Assembly (NCBI RefSeq): GCF_030272615.1 | Contig: NC_081405.1 | Coordinates: 654,242,920-654,306,919, forward strand | DNA length: 64,000 nt | Direction of reading: 5' to 3' | DNA from: Cryptomeria japonica | Lineage: Eukaryota > Streptophyta > Pinopsida > Cupressales > Cupressaceae | Shown: one piece after another, positions 45,280 to 56,420 of the stretch | Layout: each line of letters opens with the position of its first letter | Numbering within the stretch: the first letter of the stretch is position 1 | The notes under the pieces: generated by a model | Told to the model about the DNA's origin: nothing | Database searches by the model: none | The model's input: only the letters and a program-made list of their open reading frames with translations | Made by a program: the position numbers and the translations under genes

Positions 45280-46470
45280 CCTCAGACTAAGATAAAATAT
45301 CTTTGATAGCTGCATGTGGGACATAAGCAATTACAATTGCATTTACAAGATACAACCTAAATGCTTTAACAACATTGACCAAATCATATCTTGTTTCTGC
45401 ATGATTTCATATTTTAACTTTGCACCTTGTAAAGATTTGCTATAAAAAGATATAGGATATTCATATCCTTCATTATCCTTTTGTAGAAGAACTGCAGCCA
45501 CTGTATGATATGAAGAAAAAGAAAAGAGAGAGAAAGGCTTGTTGCAGTCAGGGGACTTCAACACTAGTGCCTCCTGAATATCCTTTTTTATTTTATCAAA
45601 AACCTTTGAAGCTTCTTCATCCCAGTAGAACTTTGTATCCTTCTTAAGCAATCTAACAATGGGCTTGACTATCTCTACAAAATTTACAATGAATCTTCTA
45701 ATAAAATTTACCTTGCCCAAAAAAGATTGGATACCTTTAACATTCTTTGGCTCAAGTACATTGTTTATAGATTCAATTCTTTCAGGGTCTATTCTAATCC
45801 CTTCCTTGGAGACAATATGCCCAAGCAGCTTCCCTTCAGTGACAACAAAATGACACTTTTTCGGATTTAAGGAGACACCAAATTCCAGAGCTTTATTGAA
45901 AACCTTTTCCAAGTGCCCACGGTGGTCATCTACCCTTTTGGAGAAACATGTTAAATCATCTTGATACACTACCATGATAATGTTAATTAATTCCTTGAAA
46001 GCTACATCCATTGCTCTCTGAAAAGTAGCTCCAACATTTTTCAAACCAAAAGGCATTCTTACATATACATATGTTCCCCAAGGGGTGGTAAAAGCAGTCT
46101 TGAATTGTTCAGATTCTATCACCAACACTTGGTTATATCTTGAGAACCCATCCATCATAGACAATAGGTCACAACCAGTTACTCTCTGCAACATTGCTTC
46201 CATATTAGGAGAAGAATAATTGTCTTTCAAAGAAGCAACATTTAGATTCCTAAAATCAACATAGAGCCTTATGTTCCCTTTCTTCTTTCTAACTGGGACC
46301 AAATTAGACACCCATGATGAATTCCTTATAGGTTTAATGATCCCCCCTTCCCTTAACTTGGTTAATTCTTGCTGCATTTTAGATTCCAATAGGGGGTTGA
46401 TAGGTCTTTTGTTTCTATCTAAAAGGCTTAGCATGTGGAAGCAAAGGGACTTCATGCTGAAATAGATCTT
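45280..46470 (-). pseudogene. Reverse transcriptase and degenerate RNase H, unit B
   Basis: An open frame from 46455 to 45343 covers RT: RLYVDFRNLNVASLKDNYSS, FKTAFTTPWGTYVYVRMPFG, GATFQRAMDVAFK, the catalytic MVVYQDDLTCFSK (near 45965), and GVSLNPKKCHF. The RNase H that follows has SLFSFSSYHTV in place of the tDAS motif and VPHAAIKDIL in place of the later Asp block, so it lacks catalytic residues. A 1-base insertion in an A run near 46411 separates RT from the upstream aRNH frame. A frameshift near 45385 breaks the RNase H. Confidence 0.85.
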
Positions 46471-47905
46471 GTCTATACACCTTCACAACTTCATAAGACC
46501 AACCAAAAACATGCTTATATTTCTTCAATAAATTAATAAGGTTGACTCTAACATGAGGAGACAAATTTTTTCCAATATACACCAACTTAGGGGATGATTA
46601 TGTCCCCAAGTTCACTTCCTCTAATTCATCTAACTTGGTGGTTGACTATTGATGCAAATGACTATCACTGTAACTGAACATACCTTCTAATTCTACTAAC
46701 CCTTTAGGTATTTCATTCATTTCCAACTGAACCATGTCATTTCCAAACACAGTTTCTCTATCTTCAACCACTTCTACCATGGCATTGTAATCAATTTTTT
46801 GTTCATCAATGCATTGTATGAATCTGAGAATGTCTTCATCATCAGCAAATACTTGCCAATTATACACATTATCAGGAATTGCCGGCCTAGCTTTTATCTC
46901 AACTATGGATACACCGATTAGTGTTATATCATCATTTTTTAATGCAACATTTGCTAAGAAATCAGCCATGATATTCTTTGATCTTTCTATCCAATTAATA
47001 GAGAATGCAATAAAATGTTCAATCACATCCCAAACTGCATGTTTGTATCTTTTCAAATGATCATTTTTAGATGCATACTTAGATCTAACCTGAGAAACAA
47101 CTAACTCTGAATCCCCTAGTACTCTTAGCAACTCAATCCTATGCCTTTTTGCAACTTCAAGCCCCAATAACAAGGCTTCATATTTAGCAGTGTTATTTGT
47201 GTACTGGAAGGCTAGCAGAAAAGAATATTTGAAGGTCATACCTGATGGGGACACAAAAAGAACTCCTGCTCTAGATCCTTCTTTAGAGAAAGCTCCATGA
47301 AAATACATGTGCCATAAACCATGATGTTAATATTCCAATTCAATCACAATAGACTCAGTATTTTTCAATTGAGGCAAAATCAGTTGTATTCTAAAATTTT
47401 CAAGATCCACATCAATCATACAATTTAACATACTAGGGTCTATCTTCTCAATTACCCTAGGGGCATGTGGTTCTTTATACAACTTAACCTGGCTCCCATT
47501 GATGGGGATTGTAGCATATGACAGATCCAACTAAACATTTCCACCTACTACTTCAGCCCATTGTCTAGATAAAAGCATGCCATAGTGAGGTTTTGTGTCA
47601 GTTACTATGACATCCATCTTATATGTTGCTTCAGGGAATGCTGCTATTTTTACTTCCACATCTTTCATTGTACCCATCACTAGCACTTCTCTGTTGTCCA
47701 TAGCATAACACTTCCCATATACTGTACTTACTAACAACCCTAATTCTTTCATGACACCATATGGCATCACATTTGCAGCTGCACCAGAATCTATCATACA
47801 GTTCTTAATTAACTGGTTATTCACTAATAAAGTAACAAAGAAAGGATCAACCTGTGAAGGCTCGTGTAATAGTTGTTCCAACATATACCTCTAGGGTTTG
47901 CAGCT
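46471..47905 (-). pseudogene. Protease and aRNH placed before RT, unit B
   Basis: A single frame carries the protease (NCMIDSGAAANVMPYGVMKE near 47800, DSG triad), a linker, then aRNH (47308-46900) and a connector ending in KYKHVFGWSYEVVKVYRQDL, which resembles the pre-RT connector of Tat elements. The aRNH has lost two catalytic residues that unit A keeps: YFHG for YFDG, and NNTAKYEALL for a Glu-containing NNT-EY motif. The last Asp (LGDSELVV) remains. TAG stops at 47531 and 46646 stand where A has CAA and CAG. Confidence 0.8.
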
Positions 47906-50675
47906 CATGATCCTTTTCATCCTTGATTGAACCTGAAGGCAATGTTGTGCTATTGTCAGATATCTTAGAAAATAAAGATAAAGTAGCTTCTCTATGTTTC
48001 TTTATTTTCAATAATTCTATCAATGGGACTATGACCTTCATCTGGGTAATAGCCTGAGTCATATCAAAAGTTGAATTATTAATCAACTCAGTATTAGTCT
48101 TAACTTTCTCTGTCTTAGGCTAAATTGCCTTCTTTATTGTGGCAGTTCCTTGTATATCACCAATAGCATTATTATCCATACCTTTGGCTATATCTTTCAA
48201 TTGGTCATTCTTTTTCTGATCATCTTGAGGCAAAGTGCCACTACTTGCTGCTTTCTTATAGGATACTTCTTTTATGAACATTGAGCCAGGTTCACCTTGA
48301 TCCCCATCCTCCTTACTACTTCTCAAGTTGTAATTATGTTTGGCTTTAGCTATGGCAGCTTTAGTAAGATTTCTTACTTCTTCATCATTGGGTCTTTGGA
48401 GATGAACTTCATCATCTTCAATAGTCACCACATTCAAAGTGGGATGCCAATCAAGTGTCAACTATCCTTGGTAAGATCTATTACTATTTAGCACATCACA
48501 TTCACTAAATTCATTCTGTAATGACTCATCATCACTTTCAATAATAGTCTCAAACATATTAATATCAAACTTAGCCTCTTTTCTCATGGATTCTTTGAGG
48601 GCTTGAGCTACAACACATTGATGAGGAGAATGTGGTCCATCACAAGCCATGCACCAAGGAGTAATCTCCATATTATCAACATTCCCTCCTTTCAAAGGAT
48701 CTGGGGTATCTTGGTTCTGAGTGTTTTTTGGCTTCTCATTTTGAGGTTTACCATCTTTCTAGGTTATATTGTAAGGCATGTCAAGCAATCTAGGATGCCT
48801 ATCTTGCCAATTGTAATGAGGCTTATCATTTTTACTCACCTTGGCAGTAAGATATTTCATGGCAATCACTAATTTCTCTATTTTGTCATCTTTCTTAGCA
48901 ACTTTATTAGGTTGTTGTTTTGATTCTTGCCACAACCTTCCATCAGTCCTCCTTCCCACCTTTCCAGATGCTTTCCTATTACTTTCCACATTTATAGCAA
49001 TTCTAAAAGCATCCCTCAAACTGTGTGGGTTTTTGTCCCTAAGAATATAGGCCATTTTGGAATCAAAAGCATTATAATAAGTGTTGAGAAACATATTATC
49101 ATCTAATCTCATTACTTGATATAGCCTATGCATTGCTTTCTAAAATCTAGCATTGAAATTTGTGACAATTTCATTATTAGACTTTCTAATATTATTAAAC
49201 TCATTGAGCATGAAGCTCACATTTGTTTTGTCACCATATTGTTCTTGAAAAAAGTTTTTAAAATCTTCCCAAGACCCAATGGTATTCACAGGGAGACCTC
49301 TGTACCAATCACTTGCATCATCTACTAAGGACTGTACAAACAATTTAATGATGACATCTTCATCCACTATTTCATAATCATTAATTAGGTCACCAAAAGA
49401 TTTTAGGTGCTCTTCTACACTGATTGCATTGTTGCCAACACATTTGTGGAGTCTATCCCTTAATTCTGTAGGAACATGGTTAGGGTACCCTGGGATTCCA
49501 TCAAAGAAAAGTTGCCTATACAGTTCCAGATTAATGGGTCTTCTCTAGAATTGGTTGCCAGTAAATTTATTACCTATGTTCATTCTCACATTAGGATTCT
49601 GAATCGAAAGAGCTTGGCTACTTTGATTTATAATGGGTACTTGATTAACAGGAACAATGCTAGTAGGCGGGGTTGATTGGATTTTTACTGGAGGGAGTAG
49701 GGTAGGATGAAGTAAAGCTTTACTTGGGTCCACTGAAGGAAAAATTATAGGGGGATCCTTTAGATAACTATTTTTATGTTTAACCTCTTGATTGGTTGCC
49801 TCTAACTCAGCTTTGTCCAATTCCCTTTGTAGGTCCTCCTCTTTCCTCATCCTATCTGTCTCTTTCTCATGTGTAGACAACATAGAAGAGATTTCTGTTG
49901 TAGTTTTAGACCCAGACCCATCTTCCATACACTTCTATTTTCCTTTATCAATGTTATTCCTAACAGGTTGTGGATCACTTAAGACCTCTCTATTTGGTTG
50001 CACAACAAATTTGTACACAGGGTTGATTTTGGGAACTAAATTTTCTCTGATGACTCGACCTTCATCCTCACTTTTAGCTTTCTCTTGAGTGAATAACTCA
50101 ACATCAACAATCTGCCTTAGAAGCATGTCCCTCTCAATCAGTTTAGCTTTCACTTCCTTTTCTTTATTTGCTTCCTTCTATGCTCTCAAAGATATTAAGT
50201 GATGGACTCTTCTATTAAGGGCCTCAATTTCTTAGGACAAATTATCTTCATCGAGGAACATTTCTTCAGAATCTGATATATTGACTTGGTCTATATCAAT
50301 TAAACTAATATTCCCATCTATTGTCCTAGGCACAAAATCCATTTTAATATTTGAACTATTCCTATCCTTCCCAGAAAAACTAGCATGAGAGATCTTCTGA
50401 TTTAAAATTTGGACAACCTCATTATTACCAAATAACCCATAATGAAAACCCAAAATGTCCTGATCGGATTCATAGGAAGAAGAATTTGAATTTGCATATA
50501 TGGGTCTATCAGATGACTTACCCGTATTAATGCATTTTTGTATCCAAGAAACATTAGATGGCTCATGTACAACTGATCTTTTCTGGCCTCTTCGTGCCTG
50601 TTCAGGTAATCCCTCTTGCAATGTCTCTTAAGGATGCTTCCTCATGAATGACCTGGTGTTCCTTCCTCTCTGCAT
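47847..50675 (-). pseudogene. Gag polyprotein, unit B
   Basis: From ATG at 50675 (MQRGRNTRSFMRKHP) one frame runs about 940 codons to 47847, broken only by stops. Regions in order are an N-terminal polar segment, a coiled coil (about 50220-49880), a Pro-rich part, the capsid (DDASDWYRGLPVNTIGSW, FQEQYGDKTNVSFMLNEFNN, about 49330-48980), a variant zinc knuckle WCMACDGPHSPHQC (C-X2-C-X3-H-X4-C, near 48650), then a charged linker to protease. Stops include TAG at about 49138 where unit A has CAG. A 2-base deletion near 47860 separates Gag from protease. Confidence 0.8.
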
Positions 50676-50937
50676 TGTGCTTGTTTTTCTTAAAAGAATT
50701 ATACTTATTCAAAAGCACTAGTTATACTTGTCAGAGTCGCCACCCACAAAGACTATGGGAAATAAGAAAAAAATCTTTAAACAAATCACTTGCAAAGATT
50801 TAACAAATCAAGAAGATTTTCAAAGAGAAAGATAGCACAAATGAGAGATAAGGCAATCTTCCACAACACATAGATATCCAAACAAACTTCCAAACTAATT
50901 CAGGCACCAATCTATAACATAGATATACACTATGACT

Positions 50938-50957
50938 GCTCCCCAACAGAGTCGCCA
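50938..50957 (-). promoter_or_regulatory. Primer binding site of unit B
   Basis: On the minus strand it reads TGGCGACTCTGTTGGGGAGC, 4 bp from LTR 3. It is similar to the tRNA-Arg-type PBS of Ogre/Tat elements. A partial duplicate lies at 50732-50742. Confidence 0.7.
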
Positions 50958-50961
50958 CTTT

Positions 50962-51868
50962 TGTTGTTCTCAAATTCTGATTCCCTTCTCTCCTCCCTGT
51001 TAGGAATACAATAAACTATGTTTGCATATGAAGAGGACACCGAGGAACAACATAACTCTAGAAAAAACATATAACAAGGTTTTAACAAAACCATCTACAC
51101 TTCAAACTTATCCAAAGTTTAGGTGGGTATACCTTCTGTGAAAACTTTCACACTTTTAAAATTTGAGATCCATAGTAAACCGATGCTAGAAACCTATGGA
51201 CTTCATCACCTTAATAGAACTAAAACATTAATTGAAAAGCTTATACTCATTTTCAGTATTGATCTCCAAGAGAAATAGAAAGAAAACCACAACTAGATAC
51301 TAGTGCCTTATTCGGGCTACAGAGTCACCCAGATCAAATTAGAATTCCAAAACTGAAGAATCGCATACATTTCACCACCTTGGCCTTAATTAACCCCATA
51401 CATGGCTAACATATACATGAGTTTTAACCTCTTAAAACTAAAACTGTTCATTAAATTCAAAATGAGCAAACAATTAATTTACTGATAGAGATATTTCATG
51501 CATATTTAATTCCTCTCCCTTGAAGAGAAAAGCTAGAAACACATCCATATGATTGCCTTACAATCCATGTTTAATCAAATAACCCTAGACTATTCAAATG
51601 AAACCAACAAATTAATGAGTGCACACCAAAAGACAACATAGATTTAGGCCTGAAAAGTATTGATCTGTATCTTTATATTCATTTTGAAAATAATCTTACA
51701 TGATTTAAAGTATTCTCTGTGATAGCTAGAGAAAACCCAGATATATTTCTGTAGTTTCTTTACAAAATTTCTTGTGATCCCTTTTCTATTAGTCCTGGTA
51801 TCCATTTATAACATCATGGATGCATACAAGCTTCGGACATTCCTAAGAAAAGTTTGTTACAAACTGCA
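50962..51868 (-). repeat. LTR 3 (5' LTR of unit B, 3' LTR of truncated unit C)
   Basis: Reading plus, it starts TGTTGTTCTC and ends AAACTGCA. It is nearly identical to LTR 2 along its length. ORF3 of a further unit starts 18 bp to its right. Confidence 0.85.
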
Positions 51869-51886
51869 ATGTCCTCCAAGAAACAG

Positions 51887-52907
51887 TTACAAGTCCTTTT
51901 CAGTATCAATGACCTCTTCAGTTTGTTGCTCCTTTGTAACATCTTCTAACTACTCTGGGATTCCTTCTTCTTGCACCGCATATTTCTTGGTCCACTCTTG
52001 GAACACGTCATCAGCTAGCCATGAGTAGCCAAAAATTTTCTCCTTCAACATGAGTAACCTTTTCCAAGAGTTTATCACTTTGTTAACCTCTGAATTCAAA
52101 AAGCCATAATGTGACTTTATCTTTTCTATTTCTTCAACTGTCTTGACAAATAGGGATGTGTCATCTGTATTAATAATTCCATTCACCCTTAGAGACAAGT
52201 TAGCTCCCATCTCATCAAGCCATACCTGTTTGTCCTTCAATTGATTTTGGTTAACAAAACCCCCAGGAAACAATTCAAATTTACGCTCAGAATATTCTTT
52301 CCTATACAAGTTGGCTTTCCTCTCCACATTCGTTCTTCCTTCTGCTAACTTGGTCAGACCTTTTGCTAACTCACATGTGGATTTAATAATAGCATTGGAT
52401 CTTGCTTCATCATAGGATGCACACATAAGTTTTAAATCCACTTCTCTTGGCATCCACTTATCCTAAATTGGCTCCAGAATAGCCATGTCTTCATTCAACT
52501 AATTCCAAATATAAAAAATCTTCATCATGCTATTGTGCACCATGGAAGACACTATTGTGTCAGAAAAGCTCAAAATTGTGGCCTTTACCCTTTCCTCATA
52601 TTTACTTGCAAACAGGACCTGATCCTGTTTTAACTTCTCCAATTCATGTTGAACGATCTCAACTAGTTGAAAACCAGAAGGCATAGGAGAAGGGGAAAAT
52701 TCTATAATAGGACTGGTAGGTGTAGGTTGTGTAGGAGAAGAAGCTATCATTAAAGTAGAGGACTCACCTTGATGGTACTGTCCTACCAATTGACTCTTCA
52801 ATTCAGCAATGGTGTTATCTCAGTTAGCTATTCCTTCTTTGGCCTCATTATAAGCCTTCAAGATTGTTTCTAATTTGAACTGGAGATTAGCTTTTTCCTT
52901 TGCGTCA
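51887..52907 (-). pseudogene. C-terminal part of ORF3 of truncated unit C
   Basis: It ends in TAA at 51887 and matches unit B almost exactly, including an uninterrupted version of the site where the Tat element inserted in B (about 52290). The homology stops at about 52907, in the middle of the phrase that in B continues near 39290. Stops occur near 52454 and 52499. Confidence 0.8.
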
Positions 52908-53326
52908 CTAATACATTTGGGGTCAAATTCTGATGGAGGTTTCCAACGGACAAGGAGCATTGTGTGAAAATTTGATTTTTTTTAAAAAAAATGCTCATGT
53001 TCGTCAGAATTTCGACGACCTCGGGCATTTTATTAAAAAAAAAAAACACAACGCATTTTCATTTTGAATGCAAATCTTGCCTCCCTACCCCCCCTCCCCC
53101 CTCCCCACCCACTAGAGCGATCTATGCACAAGAAAGGTAAGAACTCTTTGTTTTTCAATTTCTTTCTTAACTAATTTTTTCGCAATTTCATTTTCTTTCT
53201 TTCCCAGTGTATTGTTGTGTCTACTCCCACCCAACATTACCTGTCCTCACCCCCAGATGGCCAATCGAGGAGTAATGTGGTTGGGATGGATTGACCCACA
53301 CTGACTAGTATAGTTGACAATAGGGA
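52908..53326. other. Right flank of the array, unassigned
   Basis: It begins abruptly with non-homologous sequence. It contains poly(A/T) runs (52977-53000, 53034-53047) around a GTTCGTCAGAATTTCGACGAC stretch and a C-rich run (53090-53110). No coding similarity was found. Confidence 0.3.
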
Positions 53327-53470
53327 GGGCTTCTGTTCTCGCTCACGGGGTTTCCAACTGCATCCGAAGGGGCTTCTGTTCTCACTCACGGGGTTTCAAT
53401 GAGAAAGAAAGCAGTTAACCCCAAGGGAGCACCCTTGGTTCGAGTCCAATAAATCCCCTCCCCTAATTAA
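53327..53470 (+). repeat. 28-bp direct repeat and possible SINE head with a B box
   Basis: GGGCTTCTGTTCTCGCTCAC and the next 8 bases occur at 53327-53354 and, with one mismatch, at 53370-53397. Just after, GGTTCGAGTCC at 53437-53447 matches the pol III B box consensus GGTTCGANNCC, with an A-box-like AGCAGTTAACC about 27 bp upstream. A tRNA-derived SINE is possible, but no 3' tail or flanking duplication was established. Confidence 0.3.
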
Positions 53471-53883
53471 CAAGGCTGAAGCCTACCTTCATTTTGCATG
53501 GGAAGAGGAGGATGGTAACAGTAGTATAATGAATGGTCCTTGCCCTCCCGATAGAGTAGGATAAGCAATAGCCAGGAGTTGTCTTGTCCTTGTGATAACT
53601 CTCATAAAAAACCCCCTTCGATTATGCTTTGATGCTTGGACTTCTATGAAGAATAGGTCATTGAATTCTGGGTGTATGGGTGTTTGGGCTATGGATGTTG
53701 AGGCTAGATATCAGGCTCATTTGATGGTGGAGTGGATTTGGGATTGGAATTGGTTGTTGTGGGGATTGTGTGTGGTGTTTGAGTTGGGTCTGCACCTCAG
53801 ATTTAGGGTGAGGGCTGAGGAGGGAGGAGAGGATGTGTATGCGAGGGGAATGAGGGAGATTATTAGTATGAGGTTTAGGGTAG

Positions 53884-53968
53884 AGATTTGTTGAAATTGG
53901 AGAGCTTGAATAGATTTTAGATTGATCATGCTTAGATTTGTTGAAATTGGAGAGCTTGAATAGATTTT
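53884..53968 (+). repeat. 35-bp direct repeat
   Basis: AGATTTGTTGAAATTGGAGA and the next 15 bases occur at 53884-53918 and again, identical, at 53934-53968, a period of 50 bp. The perfect match points to a recent local duplication. An open stretch on the plus strand at 53592-53894 has no recognisable product and is not called as a gene. Confidence 0.75.
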
Positions 53969-55184
53969 CTCTATTTCAAGTTTATGGATCCAAAGATATT
54001 TAAATGAATAATGTATGCATGGACAAACATGTCTCTTATATGAGACATGATTGTATATGACAAATTATTTAGGGTGTGTGATTAAAAGTAGTTTACATTT
54101 TTTAACGCTCTCCCATAAGCTTTATTTTATTACACAACTTAACTAGATGATGGATGCCATCTATGAAAAATAGTTTTATTAGATTCCCATGTATAGATGG
54201 AGAACATTTAAGAAAAAAAACCTTCTCCAAAGTATACAAACGTAATCTTGTTTTAACACCCTTGATTATGTGTTTTCATATCTTTCCTTTCAGAACATTG
54301 TCTTTCAAAATGACCAAAATAATTATAATACTATAAAGCCTTTCTTTTTCTTTGCTCGTCAATTATTCATAAAAATATGTCTTTCATAGTTTCATCAATA
54401 AAGGACATGATATTTGACAAGAGAAAAGTACTTTTCATCCAATGATGGCTTTCTTCAAAGTTGTCACCACCAATCAACCTTGTAGCGATAACAATCAATA
54501 TACTATTCACCATTTGGAATGATTAGTGTAATAAAAAATCATAGATTTAACAATAATCTTTATGATCAATGCTACAAGTTTTTAGATTTAACAATGATCC
54601 CTACAAACAACACAATATTTTTTTAGATTTACCACCAATCTATGCGATCGAGCTACAATTTTTTGGATTTAGCAACATTCTTTACAGTCAATGCTACAAC
54701 TTTTTATATTTATCAATGATCTGTTTGATTAATATTATCTATTTCACATATATAATTACTTCAACTACAAATTTCATGCCTCCACATGGATATAATTCAA
54801 ATGGCCCTTATAATGGTAAAAATATTATAAATTAAATTTTATAATTTTTAGTATGATATCTACCCTTGCATGCTTTTGATGCTATAATAGACTTCACTTG
54901 TACAAAGAAAGAAGAAAATACAATAGAATGAATGGAGACAAGGATGACTAATATGGCCAAACAGTAAAACTAAAAGGTGTAGACAACATGTTGTTTTCTC
55001 TAAATAATATATATTGCAATTAATTTGTTAATTAAACCTTCATAGCTTCTCAAGGTTGATCCTAGGCCAATCATGAATGATTAATATTGCAAGCTTCCTC
55101 ATATTATGAAATCTAGATAGTCTTTTGAAATTATAACAACTTTATAGAATTATCAAATGTGATCATACTAAATTTAGGCTTCCT
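53969..55184. other. AT-rich intergenic sequence
   Basis: There is no gene or element that I can support. The stretch 54550-54720 has a loosely repeated phrase (AATCTTTATGATCAATGCTAC / TTTACAGTCAATGCTAC). Confidence 0.35.
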
Positions 55185-56420
55185 ATTCAAGTTAAAAGGG
55201 GGCATTACCTAACTAGTTTGATGATTAGGTCCTATTTATGCCTTATCACTTAAGTTTACTAGGTTTCACATGGTATACTTATCACTTTACATGTGATCTT
55301 ATCTTATCACTTTATTTCTCATATCATAAGATTAGTACACTTGTCATAATCTTATGATATCTTACTCCTCATCTTGGCCTATATAACCAAGGGGTTTCCT
55401 TTGTAATCTCTTTTTTATTTGCATTCATTGATAAAATATAGCTTATTCTTGTCTGTGAGTGTAGTCATCTAAGGATAGGAAAAATTCACCATTTGTGTAA
55501 GAAAGATGGTTAATATAAATGATTTATGTGAAATAGATTCACCTAAGAGAAAGTAGATTCACATAAGGATAGGTGGATTTTCCTAAAGATGGAGGGATAA
55601 GACTTAACAAAAAGAGGACTTAGGATGATGACAAGGAGGATTCATTTAAGAATATGGAATATTCACCTAAGGGATAGTGTATTCTCCCAAGAATATGGAA
55701 AAATTATTGATTGGTGGAATGACATACTAGATCAAGGAATGATACAAGGGTAGATTCACCTAAATACAGGGTAAATTCAGCTAAAAGGGTACCCATGAGA
55801 TTGTGGTACTGAGTACCTATCTATGGATGGTGTATTTGGATACAAGTATGATGAAACCATGCTTGTGTATGATGAAACAAAGTCCAGATCTCTATCTCTA
55901 TTATTTGAGACACCATTTTATTAGCATATCCAATTAGGGTAATTTATGGGTTTAATTATGGATCATGTTGTCTATTTCCATGCACTATTGAACCTATTTG
56001 GATGTATTGTGATTATTTTAATTTTGAAGTTATAAATAAATTATGTTTGTACCTTATAAAGGGTAACTCCAATTGATGTTTGGGCAGTTTATTTGAAAAC
56101 TTATGGTGATTATTGCCCTATGTTATGTAATGGAGTTATTTTTACACTAAGTAATTAACTAGAAAAATGAATTTGTATTGTTGTACAAGTATGATGAAAC
56201 CATGCTTGTGTGTTTACATGTTTGTGCATCCTATTGAGAACCAACCTCGCTGTTGAGGAACTCAATTAATGTGGTGTTAAGTAGAAGAATGGAAAACTCA
56301 AGAAGCTATGGTGACATATTATGGCATTAGTAGGGATTATCTCTATTGACCACACCTTTCAAAGATAGTATCCCCTAGTTCTCCTCATAGAATGGACCAT
56401 TGGATGGCTCATAGTGGTAT
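55185..56420 (+). repeat. LTR-like segment, plus orientation, uncertain
   Basis: A purine tract TTAAAAGGGGGCA (about 55193-55205) is followed by a promoter-like region with GGCCTATATAACC (55377-55389) and a T-rich stretch. Then come loosely repeated GATTCACCTAAG phrases (about 55484-55775). This is how a polypurine tract, TATA box and U5 of a solo or partial LTR would look. Clear TG/CA ends and a PBS were not found. Confidence 0.3.

Larger units (their letters stand above)
10204..52907 (-). mobile_element. Tandem array of a Tat-related Ty3/gypsy family sharing LTRs
   Basis: Three homologous LTRs (10204-11084, 24656-25564, 50962-51868) lie in the same orientation, separated by two homologous internal regions. 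Each LTR is followed on its right by the tail of ORF3, and the second and third are preceded on their left by PBS and gag. The middle LTR is thus the 5' LTR of unit A and the 3' LTR of unit B. The third is the 5' LTR of B and the 3' LTR of a truncated unit C. Removing the nested Tat insertion, B's repeat length is about 13.6 kb, close to unit A minus its gag duplication. LTR-LTR recombination between copies is the simple explanation. The right end at 52907 is a break inside ORF3. Confidence 0.8.

Noticed and set aside
46400-46470. Programmed frameshift between aRNH and RT in the array family
   Set aside because: Units A and B need different frame changes at this boundary. In B the cause is a single extra A in a run, so this is decay.
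53592-53894. 100-codon plus-strand open frame
   Set aside because: No similarity to any family I know, biased Trp/Arg/Glu composition and low-complexity GT-rich DNA; it probably occurs by chance.
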